Shown here in pieces: positions 1 to 8,499 of a stretch of 36,572 nucleotides of DNA (the stretch's first letter is position 1; every line of letters begins with the position of its first letter). The position numbers and the translations under genes were made by a program. Below the pieces are notes generated by a model that searched no databases, was not told the DNA's origin, and saw only the letters and a program-made list of their open reading frames with translations. The DNA comes from Methanomicrobiales archaeon HGW-Methanomicrobiales-6. GTDB lineage: Archaea; Halobacteriota; Methanomicrobia; Methanomicrobiales; Methanoculleaceae. The stretch spans positions 1-36,572 of the forward strand of contig PGYH01000002.1 in the NCBI GenBank assembly GCA_002839575.1. The letters run 5' to 3'.

Positions 1-625
1 TCAGGACCAGGATGAAGACGGCCATGGCGTAGGCGACGATCTCGGCGGAGAAGAGCAGGAAGTTGAAGATGCCGTGCAGCACCATCCCGAGAGCGAGCCC
101 CCGCAGGACGATTCCTGAACGCTCTTCGGGAGCCGCGAATTTAGCCCTGCCGAGGGCGTAGCCCCAGACACCGGCGAAGAGCGCGTGCCCCGGGACCGAG
201 AAGATCGCGCGGACGGCGATCGTGCCGAGGGCAAGCGCCGGCGACGTCAGGTATGCCGTAAAGACGTAAAGAACGTTCTCGAGCGATGCAAGTCCGAGCG
301 CAGCGGCGGCGGCGTAGACGATGCCGTCCATCGGTTCGTTGAACTCGGTGTTATGGTAGGCGAACCGGCGCACGACCGCAAACTTGCCGTACTCCTCGAC
401 GATGGGCGCGACAACGGCACCCATGATCAGCGGAGATGCGATGAAGAGGCCGAAGAACCCCTCGACGAAGGCGACGGGAAACGTGATGAGGACGCCGAGG
501 AGGAAGATCTTCACAATCAGAGCCGCCGGTTCGGGCTCATATTTATCCCTGCGGTAGAAGTACCACGCCCAGAACACCCCCGGCGCCAGCGCCAGAGCAA
601 GGATTACCAGCGGCTCAACGACCAT
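1..625 (-). CDS. PrsW-family intramembrane metalloprotease (C-terminus off the window)
   Basis: The minus strand is open from an ATG at 625 to the window edge, giving 208 residues without a stop, so the gene is cut at its C-terminal end. The product is a hydrophobic multi-pass membrane protein with the ordered motifs of PrsW proteases: EEYGK at residues 77-81, NEPMDGIVYAA from 96, LEN near 115-117, PGHALFAG with His147, and LHGIFNF with His184. In this family the Glu and His residues form the metalloprotease centre within the membrane. Bacterial PrsW cleaves an anti-sigma factor, but the archaeal substrate is unknown. No strong Shine-Dalgarno site precedes 625. The gene is followed upstream (higher coordinates) by a long non-coding spacer, so it appears to be transcribed alone. 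Confidence 0.85.
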   Translation of the reverse strand, partial: MVVEPLVILALALAPGVFWAWYFYRRDKYEPEPAALIVKIFLLGVLITFPVAFVEGFFGLFIASPLIMGAVVAPIVEEYGKFAVVRRFAYHNTEFNEPMDGIVYAAAAALGLASLENVLYVFTAYLTSPALALGTIAVRAIFSVPGHALFAGVWGYALGRAKFAAPEERSGIVLRGLALGMVLHGIFNFLLFSAEIVAYAMAVFILVL

Positions 626-1197
626 GCTTATCGGGGTTCATGGTTTCGGAGAGGAAGAGTCTTTCCGTCACGTGGCGTTTGCAGAGTAGTACCTCCTGCG
701 AGAGAGGAGGGACACAAGGTCACGGCTTTCAAGCGTTGGAAGGAACGACTGTCCGATAGAAGCGACTGTTCGCAGGATGTGATGGCCCGCAGGGTGCGAC
801 GTTCCAATGGATTGCGATGGGCCGAAGGGCCGGAGTTTGAGCACCGTCTGGTGCGAAGTGCAACTGCCTTACGGGCAGGAGTTTGAGACCGGAGGTGCGA
901 CCGAAGCAGGAGAACCGTTAGGTGCGATTAACGGATCTTGAGTACGGAAGGCGCGAATCAGGACCCCCCACCTCCCGCGCTTCGCGCTCCTCACTCGCAC
1001 CTTCGGTGCTCAAACTCTTTCCCCAAAGGGGAAGTCGTTCCGCCCCCCAGGGGGGCGGGCAGTGCGTGGCGATAGCCCCCACGCCCCATTGTATCAGGTA
1101 TTATCACGAGCATGCCATCTCATCTGTTGCATCCAGGCAGTCGCCTGTGCCCGGCGCTGACTATCCAACTCTTCAGCTGCCCGTTCCAAAAAAAAGG
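626..1197. repeat. Non-coding spacer with GC-rich hairpin repeats
   Basis: No credible gene lies here. The spacer contains short inverted repeats: GCACC-GTCT-GGTGC at 841-854, CTGCC-TTACG-GGCAG at 864-878, and GCACC-TTC-GGTGC at 997-1009, which could fold with a C(UUCG)G tetraloop. Words around them (GCGCTTCGCGCTCC at about 977-990, CTCAAACTC after 1009, TGGCGATAGCCCCCA near 1068) recur in modified form in the spacers at 8.2, 28.3 and 36.4 kb. The 835-860 segment is an approximate reverse complement of the 997-1016 segment, so larger folding is possible. Open frames crossing this stretch have low-complexity, arginine-rich translations and look spurious. Confidence 0.6.
1186..1197 (-). terminator. 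U-rich terminator of the 1198-2151 gene
   Basis: On the minus strand a run of eight T residues (A-run at 1188-1195 on the plus strand) begins three bases after the stop codon of the membrane protein gene. Oligo-U tracts directly after the stop are the usual intrinsic termination signal in archaea. Confidence 0.6.
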
Positions 1198-2151
1198 TTA
1201 TTCGGGGAGGAGACGGCACTCCGGGGCGAGCCCCTCGAGCACCAGCAGCCCGTAGTACCGGAAGAACGTGACGAACGGCACCGCGATCAGGAGCGCGACC
1301 GGGATCGCGATGATGAGGTAGGGGATGAGGAGCGCGAGGAGCAGCGTGAAGTTTCCTGCCTGGATTGCGGCGAGGAGGACGATCCCGATGAGCACGAACG
1401 GTATCGCGATGATCAGCAGTGCGAGGATGACGATTACCGCCTGCACAATCGCGGCGATGAGGCCCAGAATGAGCCTGGTGACGATGTAAACGACGATTTG
1501 CCAGAACTGGCCGGACATCACCCCGAAAAGCCGTCGCCAGCCCTCGATGACCCCGCAGTCCTCGTGGATCATGATCGGGACGACGAAGTCGGTGGTCAGG
1601 AGGAAGACGATCCCGAAGAGGAGGGCTGCGACCAGGATGATCGGAATGAACGCAAGGATCATGAGCGGCGCGGCAACGCCGATACCGGGTCCTCCCAAAC
1701 CGACGAGCATGAAGATGAGCGCCATCATGGCGAGGACCAGGATCAGCGCGAGGACTGCCTCGAAGAGGAAGAGCCGCACCCCTTTTCCAAGCCTCTCTCC
1801 GAAGAAGGGCCTGATATGGATGTCCCCCGTCCGCAGCATGTCGACGAAGACGAACTGCAGCACCGTGCCGATGATCCACCAGATGAGAGCGATCGCAAGC
1901 ATGACGACGATGAACGCTATAATGAGCGGCGCGATCTCGGGAAGGGACTCCGCGACGCCGGGGGGGAGGTCGCCCTCTCCGAAGGTATACCCGGAGGTGT
2001 TCGGGAAACTTACACCCCCTCCCACGAAGAGCGCAATCAGGGCCAGGCGGAGCCAGAAGCCCCACCTGATCGGCCAGAGCAGGCTTTTGGTGCGCTGGAA
2101 GGCACCATCAAGCCTGCTGAATGCATACATATCTTCAGCCATGTTACTCAC
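1198..2151 (-). CDS. Multi-pass membrane protein, function unknown
   Basis: 317 residues. The N-terminus (residues about 1-30) is soluble and carries the aromatic/basic pattern AFQRTKSLLWPIRWGFWLR just before the first membrane helix. Long Ala/Ile/Leu/Val stretches then predict five or more membrane segments, with a predicted non-membrane insert (RTGDIHIRPFFGERLGKG) near residues 108-125. This layout resembles archaeal DUF-type polytopic proteins, but I cannot name the family with confidence. The start is GTG at 2151, because GGAG lies eight bases upstream on the minus strand; the in-frame ATG at 2142 would be 17 bases from that site. The gene has its own U-rich terminator and no operon partner within range. 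Frames on the opposite strand across it are very Asp/Glu/Arg-rich shadows. Confidence 0.75.
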   Translation of the reverse strand: MSNMAEDMYAFSRLDGAFQRTKSLLWPIRWGFWLRLALIALFVGGGVSFPNTSGYTFGEGDLPPGVAESLPEIAPLIIAFIVVMLAIALIWWIIGTVLQFVFVDMLRTGDIHIRPFFGERLGKGVRLFLFEAVLALILVLAMMALIFMLVGLGGPGIGVAAPLMILAFIPIILVAALLFGIVFLLTTDFVVPIMIHEDCGVIEGWRRLFGVMSGQFWQIVVYIVTRLILGLIAAIVQAVIVILALLIIAIPFVLIGIVLLAAIQAGNFTLLLALLIPYLIIAIPVALLIAVPFVTFFRYYGLLVLEGLAPECRLLPE

Positions 2152-2291
2152 AAGATGATCTCCGTCTCATTAAAACCTTCTTTCGCCGAATCGGTTTCAG
2201 GTCCCCGGCCGGGCGCCGTACGCTCACGGGTTTTTGGGGAAACCGATTTTTCAACACCTTAATGTAGTCCGTTCACCAGACTATAGAACGA

Positions 2292-2918
2292 ATGATCCCT
2301 CTCATGCTTGACCTGACGGGCAGGAGGGTGCTTATCTTCGGCGGAGGCGACGTTGGTGCCCGAAAGGCTGCATACTTTGAGCATGAGGCGGAGGTGACGG
2401 TGATCAGCCGTTCGTTCTCGCCGGACCTCGACGGTCTCGCGATCCGGCGGCAGGAAGCCGATCTCTCGGCTCTTTCGGACGAGTCGCTCCGTGACTTCCT
2501 CGCGGGTGCGTTCCTCGCGGTTGCCGCGACACCTGACCCGGATCTCAACGGCCGTATCGGAAGGCTGTGCGCCGGGGCGGGAATCCTCTTCAACAACGCT
2601 GCCGGCGAGCCCGGTGACGTTATTATCCCCTCGGTCGTCCGGGGCAGCCGCTTTCTCGTCGCGATCAGCACCCGCGGCAAGAGCCCTGCCGTATCCCGCT
2701 ACCTCCGCATGAGGCTTGAGGCCGAGTACGCAGGCCTCGATCGGATGATCGACCTCCAGGATGAGATGCGCTCGATGCTCCGGGAGACCGAACCGGAGCA
2801 GGCAGAGCGGTCCCGCATCCTCTGGAGCATCCTCTCGGACGACGCTATCTGGGAGGCGCTGGCCTCCGACTACGGCCGGGCACGCGAACTGGCGATCGAG
2901 AGGTGCCTGCATGCCTGA
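2292..2918 (+). CDS. Precorrin-2 dehydrogenase (sirohaem synthase N-terminal type)
   Basis: 208 residues. It oxidises precorrin-2 to sirohydrochlorin with NAD+ and may also act as a ferrochelatase in the Met8/CysG-N family. The Rossmann nucleotide-binding motif is plain at the N-terminus (RRVLIFGGGDVGARKAA, residues 10-26). The family block NAAGEPGDVIIPSVVRG is followed by TRGKSPAVSRYLR near residues 135-147, which precedes the dimerisation and substrate region. It is the first gene of the tetrapyrrole operon and overlaps hemA by eight bases, matching the common methanogen pairing of these two genes. There is no clear Shine-Dalgarno site. A weak TATA-like TTAATG about 30 bases upstream would give a nearly leaderless mRNA. 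The in-frame ATG at 2304 is an alternative start. Confidence 0.9.
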   Translation: MIPLMLDLTGRRVLIFGGGDVGARKAAYFEHEAEVTVISRSFSPDLDGLAIRRQEADLSALSDESLRDFLAGAFLAVAATPDPDLNGRIGRLCAGAGILFNNAAGEPGDVIIPSVVRGSRFLVAISTRGKSPAVSRYLRMRLEAEYAGLDRMIDLQDEMRSMLRETEPEQAERSRILWSILSDDAIWEALASDYGRARELAIERCLHA

Positions 2919-4182
2919 ACCGCTCATGATCCCCCTCGCGCTCGCGGGGATCAGCCACCACACCGCGGACATCGCCACACTCGAGGCGTTTCGGTTTCCC
3001 GACGAGGCGGCGTTCCTCCGCGAAGCCCGGGAGCGGTTCCGGGGCGCGCTGCTGCTCCAGACCTGCAACCGCATCGAGGTTCTGGTCCAGGGCGACGCAC
3101 GGAGCCTCGACGGATTCCTGCAGGAGCAGGGCAGATGCGGCTTTACGGTCATCGAGGGCGAGGCTGTGCCCCGCCACCTCCTGGAACTGGCCGCAGGCGT
3201 CGACTCCCTGATCGTCGGCGAGGACCAGATCCTCGGGCAACTCAAACAGGCGCTCGCGGCCACGGAGGAGGCCGGGACCTGCTGCAGCGCTATCGGGCTC
3301 TGTATCAAGAAGGCTGTGCACGCGGGAGTCCGTGTCCGGCGCCAGACGCAGATCAACCGGGGAGCGGTCTCGGTCGGCTCCGCGGCCGTGACGCTTGCGG
3401 AGAACCTCCTCGGCACCCTGCGCGACCGGCATATCCTGGTCGTCGGGAGCGGAGAGATGGGTGTGCTGGTGGCGCAGGCACTCGCCGCCAGGGGTCTCAC
3501 GGCCATCTACGTCGCCAACAGGACCTATGAGCGTGCGGTGATGCTTGCGGATAAGATCGGGGGGCGAGCGGTCAATTTCAAGGACCTCTACCGCTACATC
3601 ACGCTCTCCGACGTCGTCATCTCCTGCACCGCCGCGCCGCACCCGGTCATCAGGACAGAGGATATCCGGGCGGTGATGGAGGAACGGCTCTGGCCGCTCG
3701 ACCCGCATCCCCGCCATCTGGTCCTCATCGATATCGCCCAGCCCCGCGACGTTGAGGACGGGGTGCGGTCGATTGAAGGCGTGCACCTCTTCACCATCGA
3801 CGACCTCAGAAACGTCAACGACGCGGCCATGGAGTCCCGGAGGCACGAGGCGGACCGGGCACGAGGGATCATCGACGAGGAGGCCGAACACTTCGTCCGG
3901 CTCCTCCGCCGGACGGCAGCCGACGAGACGCTCGCTCTCCTCTACACCTGGGCGGAGTCAATACGGGCGCGTGAACGCGACCGGGCGCTCGCACGCCTGG
4001 GGCAGAAGGACGACCGCACGGCGGAGGTCGTCGATGACCTGACGCGGGCGCTCACCAAAAAGCTCCTCTCAGACGTGACGACGGCCATCCGTGTGAGCGC
4101 GGAGTGCGGCGATATAACAACGGCAGAGGCCCTGATGAGGGCGATTACCCGGGGAGAATCATGTTTCCAGAACGAAGAATGA
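2911..4182 (+). CDS. hemA: Glutamyl-tRNA reductase
   Basis: 423 residues. It reduces glutamyl-tRNA(Glu) to glutamate-1-semialdehyde with NADPH, the first committed step of the C5 tetrapyrrole pathway. The catalytic-cysteine motif LLQTCNRIEV (Cys52) and the N-terminal GISHHTA typical of GluTR are present. Further along are VGEDQILGQLKQAL, then a Rossmann domain with VVGSGEMGVLVAQAL and the segment DVVISCTAAPHPVI; the C-terminal part is helical and dimerising. The start at 2911 was chosen because GAGGTG sits five bases upstream and because longer open-frame extensions read as a shadow of the previous gene. It overlaps the upstream gene by 8 bases and hemB by 22, which implies translational coupling. 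Confidence 0.95.
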   Translation: MPEPLMIPLALAGISHHTADIATLEAFRFPDEAAFLREARERFRGALLLQTCNRIEVLVQGDARSLDGFLQEQGRCGFTVIEGEAVPRHLLELAAGVDSLIVGEDQILGQLKQALAATEEAGTCCSAIGLCIKKAVHAGVRVRRQTQINRGAVSVGSAAVTLAENLLGTLRDRHILVVGSGEMGVLVAQALAARGLTAIYVANRTYERAVMLADKIGGRAVNFKDLYRYITLSDVVISCTAAPHPVIRTEDIRAVMEERLWPLDPHPRHLVLIDIAQPRDVEDGVRSIEGVHLFTIDDLRNVNDAAMESRRHEADRARGIIDEEAEHFVRLLRRTAADETLALLYTWAESIRARERDRALARLGQKDDRTAEVVDDLTRALTKKLLSDVTTAIRVSAECGDITTAEALMRAITRGESCFQNEE

Positions 4183-5144
4183 GACGGATGCGGCGGCGGC
4201 TAGTCCAGCCGCTCCTCCGCGAAACCGAACTTCGAAAGACCGACTTTATCGCGCCGGTCTTCGTGGACGAATCGATCAGCGCACCGCTTCCGGTCGCCTC
4301 GATGCCGGGGCAGTTCCGGTATCCGGTGGACGGCGTCGCCGACTATTGCCGGTCTCTCTCCGACGCCGGCATCCGGGCGGTGATCCTCTTCGGGGTCCCG
4401 GCCGCAAAAGACAGCGCGGCGACCGAAGCTTACGCGGCGGACGGCGTCGTCCAGCGGGCCGTCCGGAACATCAAGGAGCGGTTGCCGGAGATGGTGGTCA
4501 TCACCGACGTCTGCGCCTGCGAGTACACCGACCACGGCCACTGCGGCATAATCGGGGAGACCGCCGACGGCCCCGACCTCCTAAACGACCCCTCGCTTGA
4601 ACTGATGGCGCAGATAGCCGTCTCCCACGCACGGAGCGGCGCCGATATCGTCGCGCCGTCGTGCATGCTCGACGGGATGGTGCGGGCGATCCGGCAGGCT
4701 CTCGACGCCGCCGGGTTTACGGATATCCCGATCATGTCCTACTCCTCGAAGTTCGCGAGCGCCCTCTACGGGCCGTTCCGCGACGCTGCCGGCTCGGGAT
4801 TCAGTTTCGGCGACCGGACGACCTACCAGATCTGTCCGGGGAACGCCCGTGAGGCGGTGATGGAGTCGGAGCTCGACGTGGCCGAAGGGGCGGATATCCT
4901 GATGGTCAAGCCCGCGGGGGCTTACCTCGACATCCTCGCGACCGTCGCGGAGTTCGGGCTGCCGGTCGCGGCCTACCAGGTCAGCGGGGAGTACGCGATG
5001 ATCAAGGCCGCCGCAGAACGCGGGTGGCTGGACGAGCGTGCCGTCGCCCTCGAGACCCTCACCGCCATCAAGCGCGCCGGGGCCGACCTGATCATCACCT
5101 ACTTTGCAGAAGACGCGGCGAGGTGGCTCGATGAAGAGCAGTGA
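4161..5144 (+). CDS. hemB: Porphobilinogen synthase (delta-aminolevulinic acid dehydratase)
   Basis: 327 residues. It condenses two 5-aminolevulinate molecules to porphobilinogen. The zinc-site cysteines are Cys118, Cys120 and Cys128 in [15 protein letters not shown], marking a zinc-dependent type. The two Schiff-base lysines are Lys197 in [17 protein letters not shown] and Lys250 in [16 protein letters not shown] 4161 has GGGGAG just upstream and overlaps the hemA end by 22 bases. ATG 4179, which overlaps the hemA stop as ATGA and would start at MRRMRRRL, is a possible alternative. Its 3' end overlaps hemL by 14 bases. Confidence 0.95.
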   Translation: MFPERRMRRMRRRLVQPLLRETELRKTDFIAPVFVDESISAPLPVASMPGQFRYPVDGVADYCRSLSDAGIRAVILFGVPAAKDSAATEAYAADGVVQRAVRNIKERLPEMVVITDVCACEYTDHGHCGIIGETADGPDLLNDPSLELMAQIAVSHARSGADIVAPSCMLDGMVRAIRQALDAAGFTDIPIMSYSSKFASALYGPFRDAAGSGFSFGDRTTYQICPGNAREAVMESELDVAEGADILMVKPAGAYLDILATVAEFGLPVAAYQVSGEYAMIKAAAERGWLDERAVALETLTAIKRAGADLIITYFAEDAARWLDEEQ

Positions 5145-6378
5145 CCTTTTTAGTCGCGCACAAACCCTGATGCCGGGCGGCGTCAGCAGCCCCGTCCGGG
5201 CGATCAAGCCGTATCCGTTCTATGTGGAGCGCGCCGCGGGATCACACCTTACGACCGTCGACGGGACCGATCTCATCGACTGCTGCCTCGGCTACGGCCC
5301 CCTCATCCTCGGGCACGCCCACCCCGCGGTCCGGGAGGCGATTGAGCGCCAGCTCGAGAAGGGGTGGCTCTACGGCACGCCGACGCCGCTCGAGCTCGAC
5401 CTTGCGGGAGTCATCACCGCGGACCATCCCGCGGTTGATATGGTCCGTTTCGTCTCGTCGGGCTCTGAAGCGACGATGGCCGCGATCCGGCTCGCCCGCG
5501 GCTACACGGGTAAGCAGGACATCATCAAGATCGAGGGCGGGTTCCACGGCGCCCACGACGCGGTCCTCGTCAAGGCCGGGTCGGGGGCGACGACCCTCGG
5601 GGTGCCCGACTCCGCGGGCGTCCCTGCGAGCCTCGTGGCGCACACCCGGCAGGTTCCCTACAACGACCCCGAGGCGCTTGAGACGCTGCTTGCCGAAGAC
5701 GACGACGTCGCTGCGTTCATCCTCGAACCGGTCATGGGGAACGTCGGCCCGGTCCTCCCCGATGACGGCTACCTCGCCGACGTCCGGGAGATCACCGCCG
5801 CCTACGACGTCCTCCTCATCCTCGACGAGGTGATCACCGGCTACCGGGCCGGGATCGGCGGCGCGGAGGTGCTCTACGGGGTGAAGCCGGATCTCGCCAC
5901 GTTCGGCAAGATCATCGGCGGCGGCCTCCCCATCGGGGCGTTCGGGGGGCGGCGCGATATCATGGAACTGGTCGCCCCCGCCGGCCCCGTCTACCAGGCG
6001 GGCACGTTCAGCGGCAACCCGGCAAGCCTCGCGGCGGGGTACGCGGCGCTTCGCCACCTGCACGAGCACCCGGAGATCTACCGGCGGCTCGACGAGGCCA
6101 CGCGGGCGATCGGGGAGGCCGCCGCGGATGCGGGCAAGGGGACATTCGTCAGGATAGGATCGCTCTTCAAGCACTTCTTCCGCAGCGAGCCGCCGCGAGA
6201 CTACCGCGAGGTCAAGGAGTGCGACACAGAGGCATTCTCGCGGTTCTGGAAGGCGATGCTCGAGACCGGGATCTTCCTCCCGCCGTCGCAGTTCGAGACG
6301 AACTTCCTCTCGGCGGCGCATACGACACAGGATATCGAACAGATAGCGGATGCATACAGATCATGTCTCTTCGCATAG
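5131..6378 (+). CDS. hemL: Glutamate-1-semialdehyde 2,1-aminomutase
   Basis: 415 residues, a normal length for this class III aminotransferase. It moves the amino group of glutamate-1-semialdehyde to give 5-aminolevulinate, so it acts between the HemA and HemB steps. The PLP lysine is Lys260 in [18 protein letters not shown]. Other family blocks are [18 protein letters not shown], which binds the cofactor phosphate, and [12 protein letters not shown] with the PLP-ring aspartate. The N-terminal [11 protein letters not shown] is also diagnostic. ATG 5131 follows a GAGGTGG site and lies inside the end of hemB. The last 16 bases overlap hemC. Confidence 0.95.
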   Translation: MKSSDLFSRAQTLMPGGVSSPVRAIKPYPFYVERAAGSHLTTVDGTDLIDCCLGYGPLILGHAHPAVREAIERQLEKGWLYGTPTPLELDLAGVITADHPAVDMVRFVSSGSEATMAAIRLARGYTGKQDIIKIEGGFHGAHDAVLVKAGSGATTLGVPDSAGVPASLVAHTRQVPYNDPEALETLLAEDDDVAAFILEPVMGNVGPVLPDDGYLADVREITAAYDVLLILDEVITGYRAGIGGAEVLYGVKPDLATFGKIIGGGLPIGAFGGRRDIMELVAPAGPVYQAGTFSGNPASLAAGYAALRHLHEHPEIYRRLDEATRAIGEAAADAGKGTFVRIGSLFKHFFRSEPPRDYREVKECDTEAFSRFWKAMLETGIFLPPSQFETNFLSAAHTTQDIEQIADAYRSCLFA

Positions 6379-7247
6379 GCACACGGGGAAGCGCTCTCGC
6401 GCTTGCACAGACGAACAGGGTTGTCGGCATCCTCGCCGACCGGGGTATCGAGGCGGAGGTCGTCACGGTCACGACCGAGGGCGACACCGCGACCGGCGTC
6501 CCGCTCCATGCCATCGGGGGGCAGGGAGTCTTCGTCCGGGCGCTCGACGACGCCATCCTCCGCGGCGAGATCGATGCGGCGGTGCACAGCATGAAAGACA
6601 TCCCCGCGGCCCGCCCGGCGGGGCTCGCCTGCTCTGCGGTGCTCGAGCGGGACTCGCCGGCCGACTTCCTGGTGCACGAGTGCCCCCTCGATGCGGTCTC
6701 CGTCATCGGGTCGTCGAGCACCCGGCGCCGTGCCCAGCTCCTCCGCGACGCCCCGGCGCTTGAGGTGAAGCAGCTCCGCGGGAACGTCGACACCCGGGTA
6801 CGGAAACTCCGCGAGGGGCAGTACGACGCCATCGTGCTCGCGGAGGCGGGCCTCGAGCGCCTCGGGCTCACGCTGCCGGGGGAAGCCCTCCCCACCGACC
6901 GGTTCGTCCCGTCCCCGAACCAGGGGACCATCGCAGTCGTCTGCCGGGACGACCCGGCCGTCGCCGGCGCCTTCGCGCCGCTCGACCACGCGCCGACCCG
7001 CCTCGACGTCGAGATCGAGCGTGCCGTCATGGAGGAGGTCGGCGGCGGGTGCTTCACCCCGCAGGGGATCTACTGCCGGGACGGGGACCTGATAGCCGAG
7101 GTGCTTGCGCTCGACGGTTCAAGGTGGGAGCGGATCGAGCGGCACGTCGCGACCCTCGACGAGGCGCGGGAGTGGGGGCGGGCGCTGCGTGTGCAGGCGG
7201 CCGGACTGATCCGGGAGGCCTATGCGGCACTGGGGATAAAACCATGA
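6363..7247 (+). CDS. hemC: Hydroxymethylbilane synthase (porphobilinogen deaminase)
   Basis: 294 residues. It polymerises four porphobilinogens into hydroxymethylbilane. The N-terminus [14 protein letters not shown], the substrate-binding block [10 protein letters not shown], and [11 protein letters not shown] are all canonical. Cys230 in [11 protein letters not shown] is the attachment site of the dipyrromethane cofactor. The start at 6363 lies 16 bases inside hemL, and the stop overlaps the cobA start as ATGA (7244-7247). The uroporphyrinogen III synthase gene that would act next is not adjacent. Confidence 0.95.
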   Translation: MSLRIGTRGSALALAQTNRVVGILADRGIEAEVVTVTTEGDTATGVPLHAIGGQGVFVRALDDAILRGEIDAAVHSMKDIPAARPAGLACSAVLERDSPADFLVHECPLDAVSVIGSSSTRRRAQLLRDAPALEVKQLRGNVDTRVRKLREGQYDAIVLAEAGLERLGLTLPGEALPTDRFVPSPNQGTIAVVCRDDPAVAGAFAPLDHAPTRLDVEIERAVMEEVGGGCFTPQGIYCRDGDLIAEVLALDGSRWERIERHVATLDEAREWGRALRVQAAGLIREAYAALGIKP

Positions 7248-7972
7248 CCGGAAAAGCGTATCTTGTGGGGTCCGGCCCGGGTGGACTTGGCCTCATGACG
7301 ATGAAGGCCCGCGAGGTGATCGACGGAGCGGACGTGATCCTCTACGACCAGCTCCCGGGCGAGGAGATCCTCGCGACGCTCCCGCGGGACGCCGAACTCA
7401 TCGACTGCGGGAAGTACGGCGGGAGCCACACCCTCGAACAGGACGAGATCGAGGCGCTGATGGTCGAGCGGGTCAGGGCAGGGAAGACCGTCGTGCGCCT
7501 GAAAGGCGGCGACCCCTTCCTCTTCGGCCGCGGCGGGGAGGAGGTCGAGACCCTCCGGGAGCACGGCATCTCCGTCGAGGTGGTGCCGGGGGGGACGAGC
7601 GCCATCGCCGTCCCGGAGATGGTCGGCATCCCGGTTACCCACCGGCGATACGCGTCGCAGGCGACCTTCATCACCGGCCACGAAGACCCCACGAAGCCAG
7701 AGTCCGCCCTCGACTGGGAAGTACTCGCCCGTCTGAAGGGGACCCTCGTCATCCTGATGGGGGTAAAGAACCTCCCCGCCATTGCGGCGGCCCTCACCGC
7801 GAACGGCAAGGACCCCGCGACCCCGGTCGCGATCATCGAGCGGGGTCTCCGGCCCGACCAGCGTGTGACGGTCGGGACGCTCGCCGATATCGCCGATAAA
7901 GCCCGCGCCGCCGGCGTCCGGCCCCCGGCGGTGATCGTGATAGGGGGGGTGGTGGAGTTGTATGAGGGGTGA
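7244..7972 (+). CDS. cobA: Uroporphyrinogen-III C-methyltransferase
   Basis: 242 residues, the size of a single-domain SUMT. It uses two S-adenosylmethionines to methylate uroporphyrinogen III at C2 and C7, giving precorrin-2, the substrate of the dehydrogenase at the head of this operon. Family motifs: YLVGSGPGGLGLMT at the N-terminus, LYDQL, VVRLKGGDPFLFGRGGEE, VVPGGTSAIAVPEMVGIPVTHR and FITGHE. The start codon overlaps the hemC stop (ATGA). Because the enzyme feeds F430, cobamide and sirohaem synthesis, the operon as a whole serves methanogenesis cofactors rather than haem. Confidence 0.95.
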   Translation: MTGKAYLVGSGPGGLGLMTMKAREVIDGADVILYDQLPGEEILATLPRDAELIDCGKYGGSHTLEQDEIEALMVERVRAGKTVVRLKGGDPFLFGRGGEEVETLREHGISVEVVPGGTSAIAVPEMVGIPVTHRRYASQATFITGHEDPTKPESALDWEVLARLKGTLVILMGVKNLPAIAAALTANGKDPATPVAIIERGLRPDQRVTVGTLADIADKARAAGVRPPAVIVIGGVVELYEG

Positions 7973-8499
7973 AGGGGGGTATTTCTACCTCTCTATACGA
8001 GCATATCCATTTTCAGCGTGCTATTTTGCGTCTGTGCGTTTGTGACCACGTATTTGCACAAATCTCAAGTAACGCATCATTCGGGTAAATGTGCCTGGAC
8101 GCGGCTTTCCAGTGGATATCGCCACGCGGGGAGGGGCTGACGGGGAGGGGGGCTTGTCCCCCTCCCCTGTCTCTACCTTATACTCGGACACCTGTAACCC
8201 CCACCCCACCCGCGCTTCGCGCTCCTCCTCCGCACCTGCGGTGCTCATGCTCCGGCCCTACAGCCCGTCGCACCCCACTCCAGGGGGCGGGGGCAGTCAT
8301 GGTGATACCCCCACGAAAGCCGTGTCTGGGGTCTGTTTGATAGAAAAATATGCGCATCTAAAGGGTGCGTAACGTAAGCGTTCGCACACGTGAAGAACCA
8401 CCCGCCTCACAGTGCAGGCCAATCTCCCTGACCGCACCACCCCCTGACTCCCGGAATACTCTTTTCTCCCCACGCGCGTATTCTCATACGAGGATAACC
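7973..8499. repeat. Non-coding spacer with hairpin repeats upstream of ilvD
   Basis: No convincing gene is present. A family hairpin GCACC-TGC-GGTGC lies at 8232-8244, preceded by CGCGCTTCGCGCTCC, which matches the word found near 977-990. GTGGATATCGCCACGCGGGG near 8111 resembles a segment near 36,303. A near-palindrome GGGGAGGGGGGCTTG/TCCCCCTCCCC at about 8141-8166 could form a strong stem. The AT-rich tract AGAAAAATATGCG at 8341-8353 is a possible TATA element, which would leave a long ilvD leader. Small frames on either strand here have repeat-driven, proline/arginine-rich translations. Confidence 0.55.

Noticed and set aside
922-2262. Long plus-strand open frame of 446 residues
   Set aside because: Its Asp/Glu/Arg-rich translation is the antisense of the hydrophobic membrane protein gene, a usual artefact in GC-rich DNA.
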